Notes: generated by a model not told the origin, from the letters alone. DNA of 40,339 nt from an uncultured Bacteroidia bacterium (GCA_902790405.1 CADARW010000010.1:1-40339), one strand, 5' to 3'. Shown: positions 8,374-16,848, counted from the stretch's first letter. Numbers and translations: made by a program.

Positions 8374-8853
8374 TTACCACGCATAAAACACCGTAAACCA
8401 GACAGCCACGAATTCCTCCAGGGTCAGGTTGCCTTTTATAGTAAACAATATGTCGCTGTTGTATACCGAGGTTCCCTTGTACACTTTGCCATCGCGGACA
8501 GTGGCAATGATGTCGCTGTTATAGACCGAGGTGCCTCTGTATATTTTTCCGTCACGTATTGTCATAACTATATCGCTGTTGTACACCGAATTGCCTGTGT
8601 AGACCTTGCTATCTCTTATTGTATAGATTACATCGCTGTTATAAACCGAATTTGCCTTGTATATCTTGTTTTCGCGAATGGTGCATACCACATCGCTATT
8701 GTACACCGAATTTTTCTTATACACCTTGCCACTAGTAACATTGCAAATGACGTCGCTATTATAGACGCTAGTGCCCTTATACACTTTCACAGGGTTTACT
8801 GCACCGACCGATATCGAAGCCACGATTGCCATTATTATAAATACCACTTTCAT
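8374..8853 (-). CDS. Secreted protein of six 20-residue VYxGxSVYNSD repeats
   Basis: Not a family I recognise with certainty. The 159-residue product has a signal peptide (about 1-18, VVFIIMAIVASISVGA). Six consecutive 20-residue units cover residues 24-143, each of the form [VI]Y-x-x-[TN]-S-V-Y-N-S-D-[VI]-[IVL]-x-[TN]-[IV]-x-x-x-[KL]. A hydrophobic tail (EEFVAVWFTVFYAW) closes the protein. The DNA period is exactly 60 bp, with no indels between units. Each repeat reads as two short beta strands with turns, so a small closed beta repeat fold or a beta-solenoid is plausible. It is monocistronic, with a TATCTTTG box at 8883-8876 about 23 nt upstream of the ATG. Confidence 0.75.
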   Translation of the reverse strand: MKVVFIIMAIVASISVGAVNPVKVYKGTSVYNSDVICNVTSGKVYKKNSVYNSDVVCTIRENKIYKANSVYNSDVIYTIRDSKVYTGNSVYNSDIVMTIRDGKIYRGTSVYNSDIIATVRDGKVYKGTSVYNSDILFTIKGNLTLEEFVAVWFTVFYAW

Positions 8854-8875
8854 AGGCTAATGTTTTTGTTCAACA

Positions 8876-8883
8876 CAAAGATA
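8876..8883 (-). promoter_or_regulatory. Candidate -7 box for the repeat protein gene
   Basis: TATCTTTG on the minus strand matches TAnnTTTG, giving a predicted start near 8871 and a leader of about 18 nt. A second match, TATTTTTG at 8904-8897, lies just upstream. Confidence 0.4.
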
Positions 8884-8924
8884 ACAAATTTCAGTCCAAA
8901 AATAAAACTGACACTTTTTATTTG

Positions 8925-8932
8925 TAATTTTG
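8925..8932 (+). promoter_or_regulatory. Candidate -7 box of the GH3-GH29 operon
   Basis: TAATTTTG at 8925-8932 matches TAnnTTTG and ends only four bases before the GH3 start codon at 8937. The transcript would therefore begin at, or within a base or two of, the ATG. No -33 box is obvious. Confidence 0.4.
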
Positions 8933-8936
8933 CATC

Positions 8937-11015
8937 ATGCTACGAATTACGAAATATATCATATTGGCATTCTGCTTATTTGTTCAGCATATTTGTTTCG
9001 CCCAGCAATATCCTTTCCAAGACACTACTCTCGACATCGAAACCCGAGTCGATGACCTTATCGGAAGACTTACCATTGACGAAAAACTTTCGTTGCTTGA
9101 ACACCAGAATCCAGCCATTCCTCGTCTTGGCCTGAAACCCTACAGTTGGTGGAACGAAGCCTTGCACGGCGTTGGTCGCAACGGGACTGCAACAGTATGG
9201 CCTATGCCGATAGCACTGGCGGCATCGTTCGACAATAAAATGGGTGAAAATATTTTCTCGCAGGTAGCCGCCGAAGCCCACAAAAAATACCGTGAGGCAC
9301 AAGCACAAGGCAATTACGGCGATTATACGGGACTTACTTTTTTTACACCAAACATCAATATTTTCCGCGACCCGCGCTGGGGACGAGGCATGGAAACCTA
9401 CGGCGAAGACCCCTACCTCACCGCCACAATGGGACTTGCCTGCGTCGAGGGACTTCAGCATGGCGACAGCGACAAGTCGGTACTCTCGGCAGCCGCCTGC
9501 CTCAAACACCTTGCCGTGCATAGTGGTCCCGAAGGCACTCGTCACCAATTCGATGCAAATGTTTCGCAACGTGACCTATGGACGACCTATCTGCCTGCAT
9601 TCGAATACATTATCACCCATAGCGATGTGCGACAGGTTATGTGCGGATACAACCGCCTTAACGGAGCTCCTTGCTGTACCAACCGCGAATTGCTGGTCGA
9701 CATTCTGCGCAACAAATGGAAGTACGACGGCATTGTCGTCACCGACTGCTGGGCGCTGAACGATTGCTGGGAACGCGACACCGTGATTCTTCGCCACAAA
9801 ACCCACGCTACGGCAGCTCTTGCAGCCTCCGATGCTTTCGGCAGCGAAGTTGACCTCGAATGCGGAAGCGGACTGCAAGCACTGAAAACCGCCGTCGACT
9901 CGGGATATATTCCCGAAAGCAAGATTGATGAACATCTGCGCCGAGTACTTTCTCTGCGTATGGAACTCACAGAATCAAATCCAGATTTCAATTATTTACC
10001 ACAAATTACACCCCACGATGCAGCAGTAGAAACATTCGTTTTGCTAAAAAATGATGGTATTTTACCAATTGACGGAAAACGGATTTTCCTCGTAGGACCA
10101 AACGCAAGCGACACCCTTATGCCATTGGGCAACTACAACGGCACTCCGCTGCACACTTCAACCATAGAGGAAGGTCTGAACCAACGCTTTGCAATGGCGG
10201 AAACCGCTATCGATGCCGATATAATTATCTATGCTGGCGGACTTAATCCTCAACTCGAAGGCGAAGAACTTCCAATCGACATCCCAGGGTTCCACAAGGG
10301 CGACCGCACAAGGATAGAACTTCCCGAAAACCAAATAGAAGAGATAAAGCAACTGAAAAAACTCGACAAACCGATTGTTTTGTTGCTTTGTTCGGGCAGT
10401 GCAATTGCACTAGAAAACATCATCAGCGAAACAAATGCCATAATGGTATGTTGGTACGGGGGCGAGGACATGGGAAAGGCTATTGCTTCGGCATTGGCTG
10501 GAGATTGCGACAATTTTGGTCGTCTGCCTGTGACTTTCTACAAATCAACCTCACAGCTTCCAGACTTCGAAGACTACAACATGCAAGGTCGCACCTATAA
10601 ATGTATGAAGCAAAAACCGCTGTTCCCGTTCGGCTACGGACTTTCGTATTCTGACTTCAAGATTGGGAAAACAAGTGTTGACTATCGCGAAATGCGTGTC
10701 ACGGGAACCGTCAGCAACATTGGCAGCAAAGCGAAATGCAAGTCGGGGAAAACTGTAATACAAGTTTATCTGAAGAATCCAAACGACAAAAGCGGTTTGC
10801 AAAAGTCGTTTGTCGGGATGCAGAAAATAGAAGTCCCTGTTGGCGGCACAAGCACATTCGACATAAAGATTGACAAGTTCTGGATGCGCCAATTCAACGA
10901 AACCACTGGTGAAATGGAAGAACCGAAGAATGGAGACAAATTCATTTTGCAAGTCGGATTCAGTAGTGACGACAAGAATCTGGATAATTTCAAATTTAAA
11001 TATTTAGTAAAATGA
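8937..11015 (+). CDS. Secreted glycoside hydrolase family 3 (beta-xylosidase/beta-glucosidase type)
   Basis: A 692-residue exo-acting beta-glycosidase, exported by a signal peptide (about 1-22, ITKYIILAFCLFVQHICFAQ). The GH3 N-terminal barrel spans about 30-330, with YSWWNEALHGVGR, FRDPRWGRGMETYGEDPYL, KHLAVHSGPE and the nucleophile motif IVVTDCWAL (Asp270). The C-terminal sandwich domain begins near residue 363 (FVLLKNDGILPI), and a fibronectin-III-like domain starts near 560 (FPFGYGLSYSDF). The WNEALHGV and DCWA motifs resemble the XYL/xylosidase branch, but substrate cannot be fixed. The stop overlaps the GH29 start by ATGA, so the two are translated together. No SusC/SusD genes are adjacent. 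Confidence 0.93.
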   Translation: MLRITKYIILAFCLFVQHICFAQQYPFQDTTLDIETRVDDLIGRLTIDEKLSLLEHQNPAIPRLGLKPYSWWNEALHGVGRNGTATVWPMPIALAASFDNKMGENIFSQVAAEAHKKYREAQAQGNYGDYTGLTFFTPNINIFRDPRWGRGMETYGEDPYLTATMGLACVEGLQHGDSDKSVLSAAACLKHLAVHSGPEGTRHQFDANVSQRDLWTTYLPAFEYIITHSDVRQVMCGYNRLNGAPCCTNRELLVDILRNKWKYDGIVVTDCWALNDCWERDTVILRHKTHATAALAASDAFGSEVDLECGSGLQALKTAVDSGYIPESKIDEHLRRVLSLRMELTESNPDFNYLPQITPHDAAVETFVLLKNDGILPIDGKRIFLVGPNASDTLMPLGNYNGTPLHTSTIEEGLNQRFAMAETAIDADIIIYAGGLNPQLEGEELPIDIPGFHKGDRTRIELPENQIEEIKQLKKLDKPIVLLLCSGSAIALENIISETNAIMVCWYGGEDMGKAIASALAGDCDNFGRLPVTFYKSTSQLPDFEDYNMQGRTYKCMKQKPLFPFGYGLSYSDFKIGKTSVDYREMRVTGTVSNIGSKAKCKSGKTVIQVYLKNPNDKSGLQKSFVGMQKIEVPVGGTSTFDIKIDKFWMRQFNETTGEMEEPKNGDKFILQVGFSSDDKNLDNFKFKYLVK

Positions 11016-12268
11016 AAATGACATTTATTCTACTCAGCATAATATTGGCATTTTTTTCAGCGAATGCCCAAAGCGACAATCAGCCCGAAACCGACACCGT
11101 AATTCTCAACCGCATCGAGCAGTGGCAAGACCTGAAATTCGGGTTCATGGCGCATTGGGGAATGTACTCGCAGTGGGGCGTGGTGGAATCGTGGAGCATC
11201 TGCAACGAACCGTGGATAAACCGCAACGGCGCCGACTACTACGAGTACAAGAAGGAATACCAAGCACTGAACAAGACTTTCAATCCCAAGCATTTCGATG
11301 CCACGCAATGGGCAAAAGCGGCCAAGGAGGCGGGAATGAAATATATGGTTTTCACCACCAAGCACCACGACGGCTTCTGCATGTTCGACAGCAAGCAAAC
11401 CGACTACAGCGTTGCTGGAACCGACTGTCCGTATCACACAGCAGCACAGCCCGACATTACAAAGGCCGTTGTTGATGCGTTCCGTTCCGAAGGAATGTGG
11501 ATAGGCCTCTATTTCTCGAAGCCCGACTGGCATAACGACGACTACTGGGCGCACGAGTGGGCAACTCCCGACCGCAATGTAAACTACGACATTCACGAAA
11601 ATCCGCAACGGTGGGCGAAATTCAAAGATTTCACCTACAACCAGATATACGAACTTACGCATAACTACGGTGACATTGACATTTTATGGCTCGATGGCGG
11701 CTGGATACGTCCCGAGTGGAGCTTAAACGAAGAAACACTCGAATGGTTAGGTTGCTACTCTCGCATACAGGACATCGACATGCCTCGCATAGCAGCCATG
11801 GCTCGCAAGGACAATCCCGACCTTATAATCGTTGACCGCAGCGTAGGTGGCAAATACGAAAACTACCGCACACCGGAACAACAAGTCCCCGACAAGCTAC
11901 TCTCCTACCCATGGGAAACATGCATGAGCATGGGCGATAGCTGGTCGTATGTCGAGAACGACAACTACAAGAGCACTCGCAAACTAATACACACGCTGAT
12001 AGACATTGTTGCCAAAGGCGGAAACTACCTGCTCAATGTTGGTCCCGATGCCGACGGTCAGCTTCCTGAAGTTGCCTTGCAACGCATGAAAGAAATCGGA
12101 CAATGGCTGCAAAAGAACGGTAAAGCAATCTATGGCACCCGCCCTCTATACCCCTACGCAAATGGCAACATCCGCTACACACAATCGAAAGATGGCAAGC
12201 ACAAATATGAAATTACGTTGCTAGAAGAGGGTGAGTATGCAAAAGTAAAGGAAATGAAACGCCAATAG
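11012..12268 (+). CDS. Secreted glycoside hydrolase family 29 alpha-L-fucosidase, C-terminally short
   Basis: Retaining alpha-L-fucosidase that removes terminal fucose from glycans; 418 residues with signal peptide (about 1-19, ending SANAQ). Family motifs seen are KFGFMAHWGMYSQWG, EYxxLNKTFNPKHFDA, YMVFTTKHHDGFCMFDS and GLYFSKPDWH. The nucleophile lies in DILWLDGGW (Asp228), and NYLLNVGPDADGQ follows. The catalytic barrel is complete, but the protein stops about 45 residues after GQWLQKNGKAIYGTRP. That is early in the C-terminal beta-sandwich most GH29 enzymes carry, so it looks truncated. It overlaps the GH3 gene by 4 bp and converges on the yifB remnant with only 2 bp between stops. Confidence 0.9.
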   Translation: MKMTFILLSIILAFFSANAQSDNQPETDTVILNRIEQWQDLKFGFMAHWGMYSQWGVVESWSICNEPWINRNGADYYEYKKEYQALNKTFNPKHFDATQWAKAAKEAGMKYMVFTTKHHDGFCMFDSKQTDYSVAGTDCPYHTAAQPDITKAVVDAFRSEGMWIGLYFSKPDWHNDDYWAHEWATPDRNVNYDIHENPQRWAKFKDFTYNQIYELTHNYGDIDILWLDGGWIRPEWSLNEETLEWLGCYSRIQDIDMPRIAAMARKDNPDLIIVDRSVGGKYENYRTPEQQVPDKLLSYPWETCMSMGDSWSYVENDNYKSTRKLIHTLIDIVAKGGNYLLNVGPDADGQLPEVALQRMKEIGQWLQKNGKAIYGTRPLYPYANGNIRYTQSKDGKHKYEITLLEEGEYAKVKEMKRQ

Positions 12269-12270
12269 TC

Positions 12271-13714
12271 CTATTGTCCCCAATTTTCCTTGTCCAGACT
12301 TCTGTACTGAATTGCCTCGGCGATATGTGCAGGTTGTATGTCGTCGCTATGCTCAAGGTCGGCAATAGTGCGTGCAACCTTCACAATGCGGTCGTAGGCA
12401 CGGGCTGACAGGTGAAGTTTGTCCATGGCGGTCTTTAGCAAAGCAATACAGGTGCTATCCAGCTTGCAGAACTCGCGAATCTGCTTCGACGACATCTGGG
12501 CATTGCAGTAAATCTTCTTGCTCTTGGCAAAACGTTTCGCCTGAACCTTGCGGGCTTCAATTACACGCTTCTGTATTTCGGAACTATGCTCGGCAGGTTG
12601 AGTATCGGCAAGTTTCTCAAATTTAACAGGCGTAACCTCAAGGTGAATATCGATACGGTCTAGCAACGGACCCGAAATTCTGCTCATATACTTTTGCACA
12701 GCCATAGGCGTACAGGTACATTCCTTTTCGGGATGGTTGTAGTATCCGCATGGACAAGGATTCATCGATGCAACGAGCATAAGACTCGCAGGGTATTCCA
12801 CCGTAAATTTAGCTCGCGAAATGGTTACAATCCTGTCTTCCAAAGGCTGACGCATAACTTCGAGGACTGTGCGCTTGAATTCAGGTAGCTCATCTAGAAA
12901 AAGCACCCCATTGTGGGCGAGTGAAATTTCCCCTGGCTGCGGATAAGTTCCGCCACCAACCAAGGCTACATCCGAAATTGTATGATGCGGGGAACGGAAC
13001 GGACGACGGAGCATCAGCGAATGACCTGCTTCGGTCTTGCCTGCAACAGAATGTATCTTGGTGGTCTCAATGGCTTCGTCGAGGCTCAAGGGTGGAAGTA
13101 TCGACGGGATTCGTTTTGCCTTTCACATCGGCAAAGTCGAGGTCGTTGTCAGAAAGTGATTTCTGGAACTCGGCTTCGAGATCAACGGTAACACGTTCCA
13201 ACTGACGAGTACCATTCAAAAATTCAACTGTTTCGACAAGGTTATGTACACCGTAGACTTCAATTCCATCAACAACGGCAGCTTCAAGGGTGTTTTCGAC
13301 AGGAAGAATCACGCCGTCAAAACCTGCCTCCTTGGCGTTTATGGCAATTGGCAATGCACCTTTGATTGGTTTTACGCTGCCATCGAGAGAAAGTTCTCCC
13401 ATAATTATGTACTTGTCGAGCAAGTCGGCTGACATCTGTTCCGAACCGGCAAGCACGCCAACAGCCATCGGCAAGTCGTAGGCAGAACCTTCCTTACGCA
13501 TATCGGCAGGTGCCATATTTATAACAATGCGCTTGCCTGGCCAGTGAAAGTTGCAATTGCTCAGTGCACTTATCATTCGCTGTTCGCTCTCCTTGATGGC
13601 ATTATCTGGAAGTCCGACAAGATAAAACTTTGCCCCATTGGAAACATTTACCTCAATGGTAATCGTCTGTGCGTTTATGCCATCGACGGCACTGCCGAAA
13701 GTTTTTACCAGCAT
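12271..13714 (-). pseudogene. YifB/ComM-family Mg-chelatase-like AAA ATPase, broken by an internal deletion
   Basis: ComM (YifB) is a hexameric helicase that promotes branch migration during natural transformation and is normally about 510 residues. Two frames cover it here. The first part starts with the ATG at 13714 and encodes the N-terminal Lon-like domain (KFYLVGLPDNAIKESEQRM, NMAPADMRKEGSAYDLP), ending DFADVKG near 13118. The second part, in another frame, resumes at [16 protein letters not shown] and continues through [12 protein letters not shown], Walker B ([11 protein letters not shown]) and the C-terminal MgCh domain. The roughly 32 residues between VKG and AKR, which should contain the Walker A GPPGxGKT, are absent. 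The join lies near 13115-13120 in the sequence AAAGGCAAAACG. The frame-1 product would be 215 residues without ATPase. An assembly error is possible. Confidence 0.9.
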
Positions 13715-13717
13715 GGC

Positions 13718-14746
13718 TTATTTCTCCTTGATTATGAACGAATAAACCGGGAAATGGTCGCTGTAGCCCGACTGATATGTTGTGCCGACGTAGGTACGCA
13801 ACGGATAACCCTTGTAGCGGCCTTCCTTTTGCGTTAGGAAAGCCTTGTTGAACACATGACTGGCATAATGCACGTATGTTGACTTGTCGCTACTAACGAA
13901 TGCAGGCGAGAAAATCATCTGGTCGAAAAGGTTCCATCTGTCGCCGTATGCCAGAGAGCCGATTCCCTTGCGGTAAAGTTCTTCCATCGGGTCGTAGAGT
14001 TTGCCGTCTTTTACTTCTTCCTTCTTGCCAACGGTCTTGCAATATTTCTTCAAGCTCTCGTTGATGGGGTCGTCGTTGAGGTCGCCCATAGCGATTATCT
14101 TGGCATTGGGATTTATTGCCATAATGGAGTCGAAGATTTGGCGGGTAGTTGTCGCTGCTTCGGCACGACGTGGCAAACTGCGCTTTTCACCACCAAGTCG
14201 CGAAGGCCAGTGAAGCACAACAAAATGCATTTCTTCACCATCATAAATTCCCGACACAACAATCTGGTCGCGGGTAACAAAACCTTCCTGCTCCGAAACA
14301 ACACGGTGCATACGCACATTTGTAACCTTGAAGAAATCCTCTCTATATAGCAAAGCACAGTCGACGCCACGGCGGTCGGGACCGTCGATATGCACAACCT
14401 TGTAGTTGTATGGTTTCATTGCCTCGCATTTTACAAGGTCGTTGAGAGGAGTAATGTTTTCGACCTCGCTCACACCAACAATCATCGGAGCGGTTCCCGT
14501 AACATCGGCGCCAAGCTGCACAATCACGCCACCCATACGATCTATCTTAGAGAAATACTTTTCGGTGTTCCAGTTCTTGGGCCCTTCGGGTGTAAATTCC
14601 ACATCGTTGGGTCCCGGAAGAGTATCGAAAAGATTCTCAAGATTATAGAATGCTATTGTTCCGATTTTGTACTCCTTTTTCTCCTGTGCGTTAAGGCATA
14701 GAGCAAAGGCAATCAGAAATGCGAGCGGCAGAAATATCTTATGCAT
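13718..14746 (-). CDS. Secreted endonuclease/exonuclease/phosphatase-family protein
   Basis: A 342-residue exported protein (signal peptide about 1-20, ending CLNAQ) with the EEP (DNase I-like) fold. Motifs in order are AFYNLENLFDT, the metal-binding Glu in VGVSEVEN, DCALLYRED, the HWPSRLGG segment, MGDLNDDP (Asp/Asn) and the C-terminal SGYSDHFPV (Asp-His). All core catalytic residues appear present. Natural substrates of the exported Bacteroidota members (nucleic acid, sphingolipid or phosphoester) are not known from sequence. It lies 3 bp upstream of the yifB remnant and probably shared its transcript. A TATATTTG box at 14783-14776 serves as a likely promoter. Confidence 0.88.
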   Translation of the reverse strand: MHKIFLPLAFLIAFALCLNAQEKKEYKIGTIAFYNLENLFDTLPGPNDVEFTPEGPKNWNTEKYFSKIDRMGGVIVQLGADVTGTAPMIVGVSEVENITPLNDLVKCEAMKPYNYKVVHIDGPDRRGVDCALLYREDFFKVTNVRMHRVVSEQEGFVTRDQIVVSGIYDGEEMHFVVLHWPSRLGGEKRSLPRRAEAATTTRQIFDSIMAINPNAKIIAMGDLNDDPINESLKKYCKTVGKKEEVKDGKLYDPMEELYRKGIGSLAYGDRWNLFDQMIFSPAFVSSDKSTYVHYASHVFNKAFLTQKEGRYKGYPLRTYVGTTYQSGYSDHFPVYSFIIKEK

Positions 14747-14775
14747 AATTGTTTTTGTTTTGTCGTAATTGAGTG

Positions 14776-14783
14776 CAAATATA
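14776..14783 (-). promoter_or_regulatory. Candidate -7 box for the secreted EEP gene
   Basis: TATATTTG on the minus strand matches TAnnTTTG. The predicted start is near 14771, about 24 nt upstream of the ATG at 14746. Confidence 0.45.
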
Positions 14784-14827
14784 ATTAAATCGCAAATTCA
14801 ATGCACAATATACAACAGAAAAATATT

Positions 14828-14835
14828 TAACTTTG
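14828..14835 (+). promoter_or_regulatory. Candidate -7 box for the tyrosine phosphatase gene
   Basis: TAACTTTG matches TAnnTTTG, predicting a start near 14840 and a leader of about 14 nt to the ATG at 14854. This argues against the in-frame TTG at 14833, which lies inside the box. Confidence 0.5.
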
Positions 14836-14853
14836 CCGCAAACGACATCAACA

Positions 14854-15309
14854 ATGAAACGCATCCTTTTCGTATGTCACGGCAACATCTGCCGCAGTCC
14901 TATGGCCGAATTTGTAATGAAGAAAATGGTTGCCGATGCAGGAATCGCCGACCAGTTCGAGATTGCTTCGGCGGCAACATCAACCGAAGAAATCGGCAAT
15001 CCAGTATATCCGCCAGCACGCCGCAAACTGGCCGAACACGGAATCTCGTGCGAGGGCAAGACGGCACGACAGATTACTCGCCGCGACTACGAGCACTACG
15101 ACTACATTGTGGCAATGGATGTAAACAACCTGCGCAATCTGCAACGGGTGATAGGAGAAGACAAGCTACACAAGATTTCACTATTACTGAACTATACCGA
15201 CCATCCACGCGATGTTGCCGATCCGTGGTATACAGGCAATTTCGAAGCTACATGGCAGGATGTAAACGATGGATGCAAAGGGTTGCTGGAGTATATAAAA
15301 ACTACTTAA
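14854..15309 (+). CDS. Low-molecular-weight protein tyrosine phosphatase
   Basis: A cytoplasmic LMW-PTP of 151 residues, normal for the family, that dephosphorylates phosphotyrosine or small phosphoesters through a cysteinyl-phosphate. The P-loop CHGNICRS (Cys8 to Arg14) stands right at the N terminus, followed by PMAEFVMKK. The general-acid loop is DVADPWYTGNF, with the Asp before PWY. DYIVAMDVNNLRNL is the usual central block. The ATG at 14854 is preferred to a TTG seven codons upstream, because LMW-PTPs begin a few residues before the P-loop and the promoter box covers the TTG. No cognate tyrosine kinase gene is in the window. Confidence 0.93.
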   Translation: MKRILFVCHGNICRSPMAEFVMKKMVADAGIADQFEIASAATSTEEIGNPVYPPARRKLAEHGISCEGKTARQITRRDYEHYDYIVAMDVNNLRNLQRVIGEDKLHKISLLLNYTDHPRDVADPWYTGNFEATWQDVNDGCKGLLEYIKTT

Positions 15310-15979
15310 AGCTATACCCAACCCCGATATAATATATATTTGCAGGATTCTTCACCTGCACCTCGTTGTCGGCACGAAGGTAAAAGTCTAGCGAATTGTT
15401 CTTGTTGAGACGATAAGTTACACCAACAACGGTACGCATCTCGTCAATGAAACGGGCATCTTTCTTGTACAGACGAATGAACATTTCGGTTGAGGCATAC
15501 AGCCTCAGCGGCTTGCTGAAGAAACTGTATGTTATCTCAAACCTACTTCGTATATATGTTTTAGGATTGTACTTATGATATGCATGCGATTCGTCGTAGA
15601 ACGAAGCTTGATACTTCGCCCTAAGCGACAGTTTGAAACTTCTTATCTTCTCCGAATATGTCAGTCCGCCACTCACTCGGTAGCGATTTTCCATGTAGGT
15701 TTCCCTGTTTTTCAGGATATAGTCGAAGTCGGCAGAAACCTTGAAGCGGCTTTCCCAGAACGAGTAGCCTAGTCCTGCCGACACTTTCAGGCGGTTAAAT
15801 TTTGTGAAATTGCCCCACGTCTTTACTTCGCCCTCGACCGAATAACCAAAGCCCTTGACAATCTTGCCGGAGTAGCCAGCACCAACGATTGCGCCAAAAT
15901 CGGTCGTCTGCGCATACACCGAAATGTATGGCAGACAAACCATTATAACAAACAATAATATGATGCTAACTTTCTTCAA
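15302..15979 (-). CDS. DUF2490 putative outer-membrane beta-barrel protein
   Basis: The last gene of the seven-gene minus-strand operon. The 225-residue product has a signal peptide (about 1-24, SIILLFVIMVCLPYISVYAQ). It then has regular alternating amphipathic strands (GFGYSVEGEVKTW, NRLKVSAGLGYSFW, FKVSADFDYILK, RYRVSGGLTYSEK, FKLSLRAKYQASF) and ends with a strand terminating in aromatic GVGYSFK, a typical C-terminal outer-membrane insertion signal. This fits DUF2490. The start is a TTG at 15979, five bases after the DUF4956 stop; no ATG gives a full signal peptide. In this context it could be an outer-membrane exit or anchor for whatever the operon makes, which is inference. Confidence 0.82.
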   Translation of the reverse strand: MKKVSIILLFVIMVCLPYISVYAQTTDFGAIVGAGYSGKIVKGFGYSVEGEVKTWGNFTKFNRLKVSAGLGYSFWESRFKVSADFDYILKNRETYMENRYRVSGGLTYSEKIRSFKLSLRAKYQASFYDESHAYHKYNPKTYIRSRFEITYSFFSKPLRLYASTEMFIRLYKKDARFIDEMRTVVGVTYRLNKNNSLDFYLRADNEVQVKNPANIYYIGVGYSFK

Positions 15980-15984
15980 AAACT

Positions 15985-16848
15985 TTATTTCATGAAATCC
16001 TTATGCTTGACCATAGTGTCGATGCTGTTGATTTGGTCGCTGATGGGTGTATAGTAAATCTTAATATAAGCCACATCGCGCAGGAAATCTATGTGTCCCA
16101 CTTCGATGCGCTGAATGTCGAGGCCTGTACGCTCCTTGAGGTCGGCAATGAGTTCGTCTTCGCGACCATGCTTTACAAGTTCGATGCGCTCGTAGAGTAC
16201 AATCTTGGTAGCCACATGCTTAATGGCCTTGTTGCCATCGAAAATAAGTATCACAAGTATAAACAGCACATTAACTGCAAGCAGATTGATGTATCCGTGG
16301 CTCATTGCCAGACCGTTGATTACCGAAATGCCAATAATCACAAACAGATAGGTCATCTCGCGGATTGGCAGAGGCTCGGTACGGTAGCGGATAAGCCCGA
16401 ATATGGCGAACAAACCCATTGCGAAGCCCATTGCAAGGTTCACATTGTTTAGCAGGTTCATCAGCAGGAAAACCGTCGTGCCAAACAGCATAAATGTAAA
16501 ATAGTAGTCCTTGCGCTTGCTTTTACGATAATACAGAAAATGCACTATTAACCAGCAAATCAGAATATTTACAAGGAACAAAACGAACATCGAGAGCAAG
16601 CTGTCCTTGTTCCACAAAGGAATGCCAAGAATGTCGTTCGGTGATGCTATTGCAGTCATCTCGTCGGCAAACTCGCGGGCAATGTCCGGGTCGAAATCCA
16701 TATTGTCGGCAACATCAGCAGGAGTTTCCGCAACCTCGGCGCCTGCATCTTCATTGATATTTTCGTCTGACACAATGTCAGTATCTTGTGCAAAACATCC
16801 AAAACTCAGCAACATAGTTGCTGCTAACAGAAAAAATAATTTCTTCAT
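15985..16848 (-). CDS. DUF4956 inner-membrane protein with periplasmic acidic N-terminal segment
   Basis: A 287-residue protein with a cleavable-looking signal peptide (about 1-20) and an acidic segment from 21 to about 80. Four to five membrane spans follow (about 84-107, 115-135, 138-153, 166-184, 186-203), then a C-terminal cytoplasmic-looking domain of about 80 residues. The DUF4956 hallmark is GFAMGLFAIFGLIRYRTEPL (141-160) with PIREMTYLF. From established knowledge, DUF4956 genes often sit beside VTC-domain and CotH-kinase genes, although the biochemical role is unknown. It overlaps the VTC gene by ATGA. A channel or assembly partner for the VTC-domain enzyme is a reasonable but unproven guess. 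Confidence 0.85.
   Translation of the reverse strand: MKKLFFLLAATMLLSFGCFAQDTDIVSDENINEDAGAEVAETPADVADNMDFDPDIAREFADEMTAIASPNDILGIPLWNKDSLLSMFVLFLVNILICWLIVHFLYYRKSKRKDYYFTFMLFGTTVFLLMNLLNNVNLAMGFAMGLFAIFGLIRYRTEPLPIREMTYLFVIIGISVINGLAMSHGYINLLAVNVLFILVILIFDGNKAIKHVATKIVLYERIELVKHGREDELIADLKERTGLDIQRIEVGHIDFLRDVAYIKIYYTPISDQINSIDTMVKHKDFMK

Noticed and set aside
8374..8853. Non-coding tandem repeat or CRISPR-like 60-bp repeat
   Set aside because: The 60-bp units stay in one frame, have synonymous divergence and are preceded by a signal peptide and promoter box, so they are coding.
11012..12268. A polysaccharide utilisation locus around GH3-GH29
   Set aside because: No SusC/SusD pair, sensor or further glycosidase genes are adjacent; only a two-gene operon can be supported.
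13067..13089. Two separate overlapping genes in place of yifB
   Set aside because: Each piece matches a different part of the same protein, and the conserved Walker A segment between them is missing, so one broken gene is the simpler reading.
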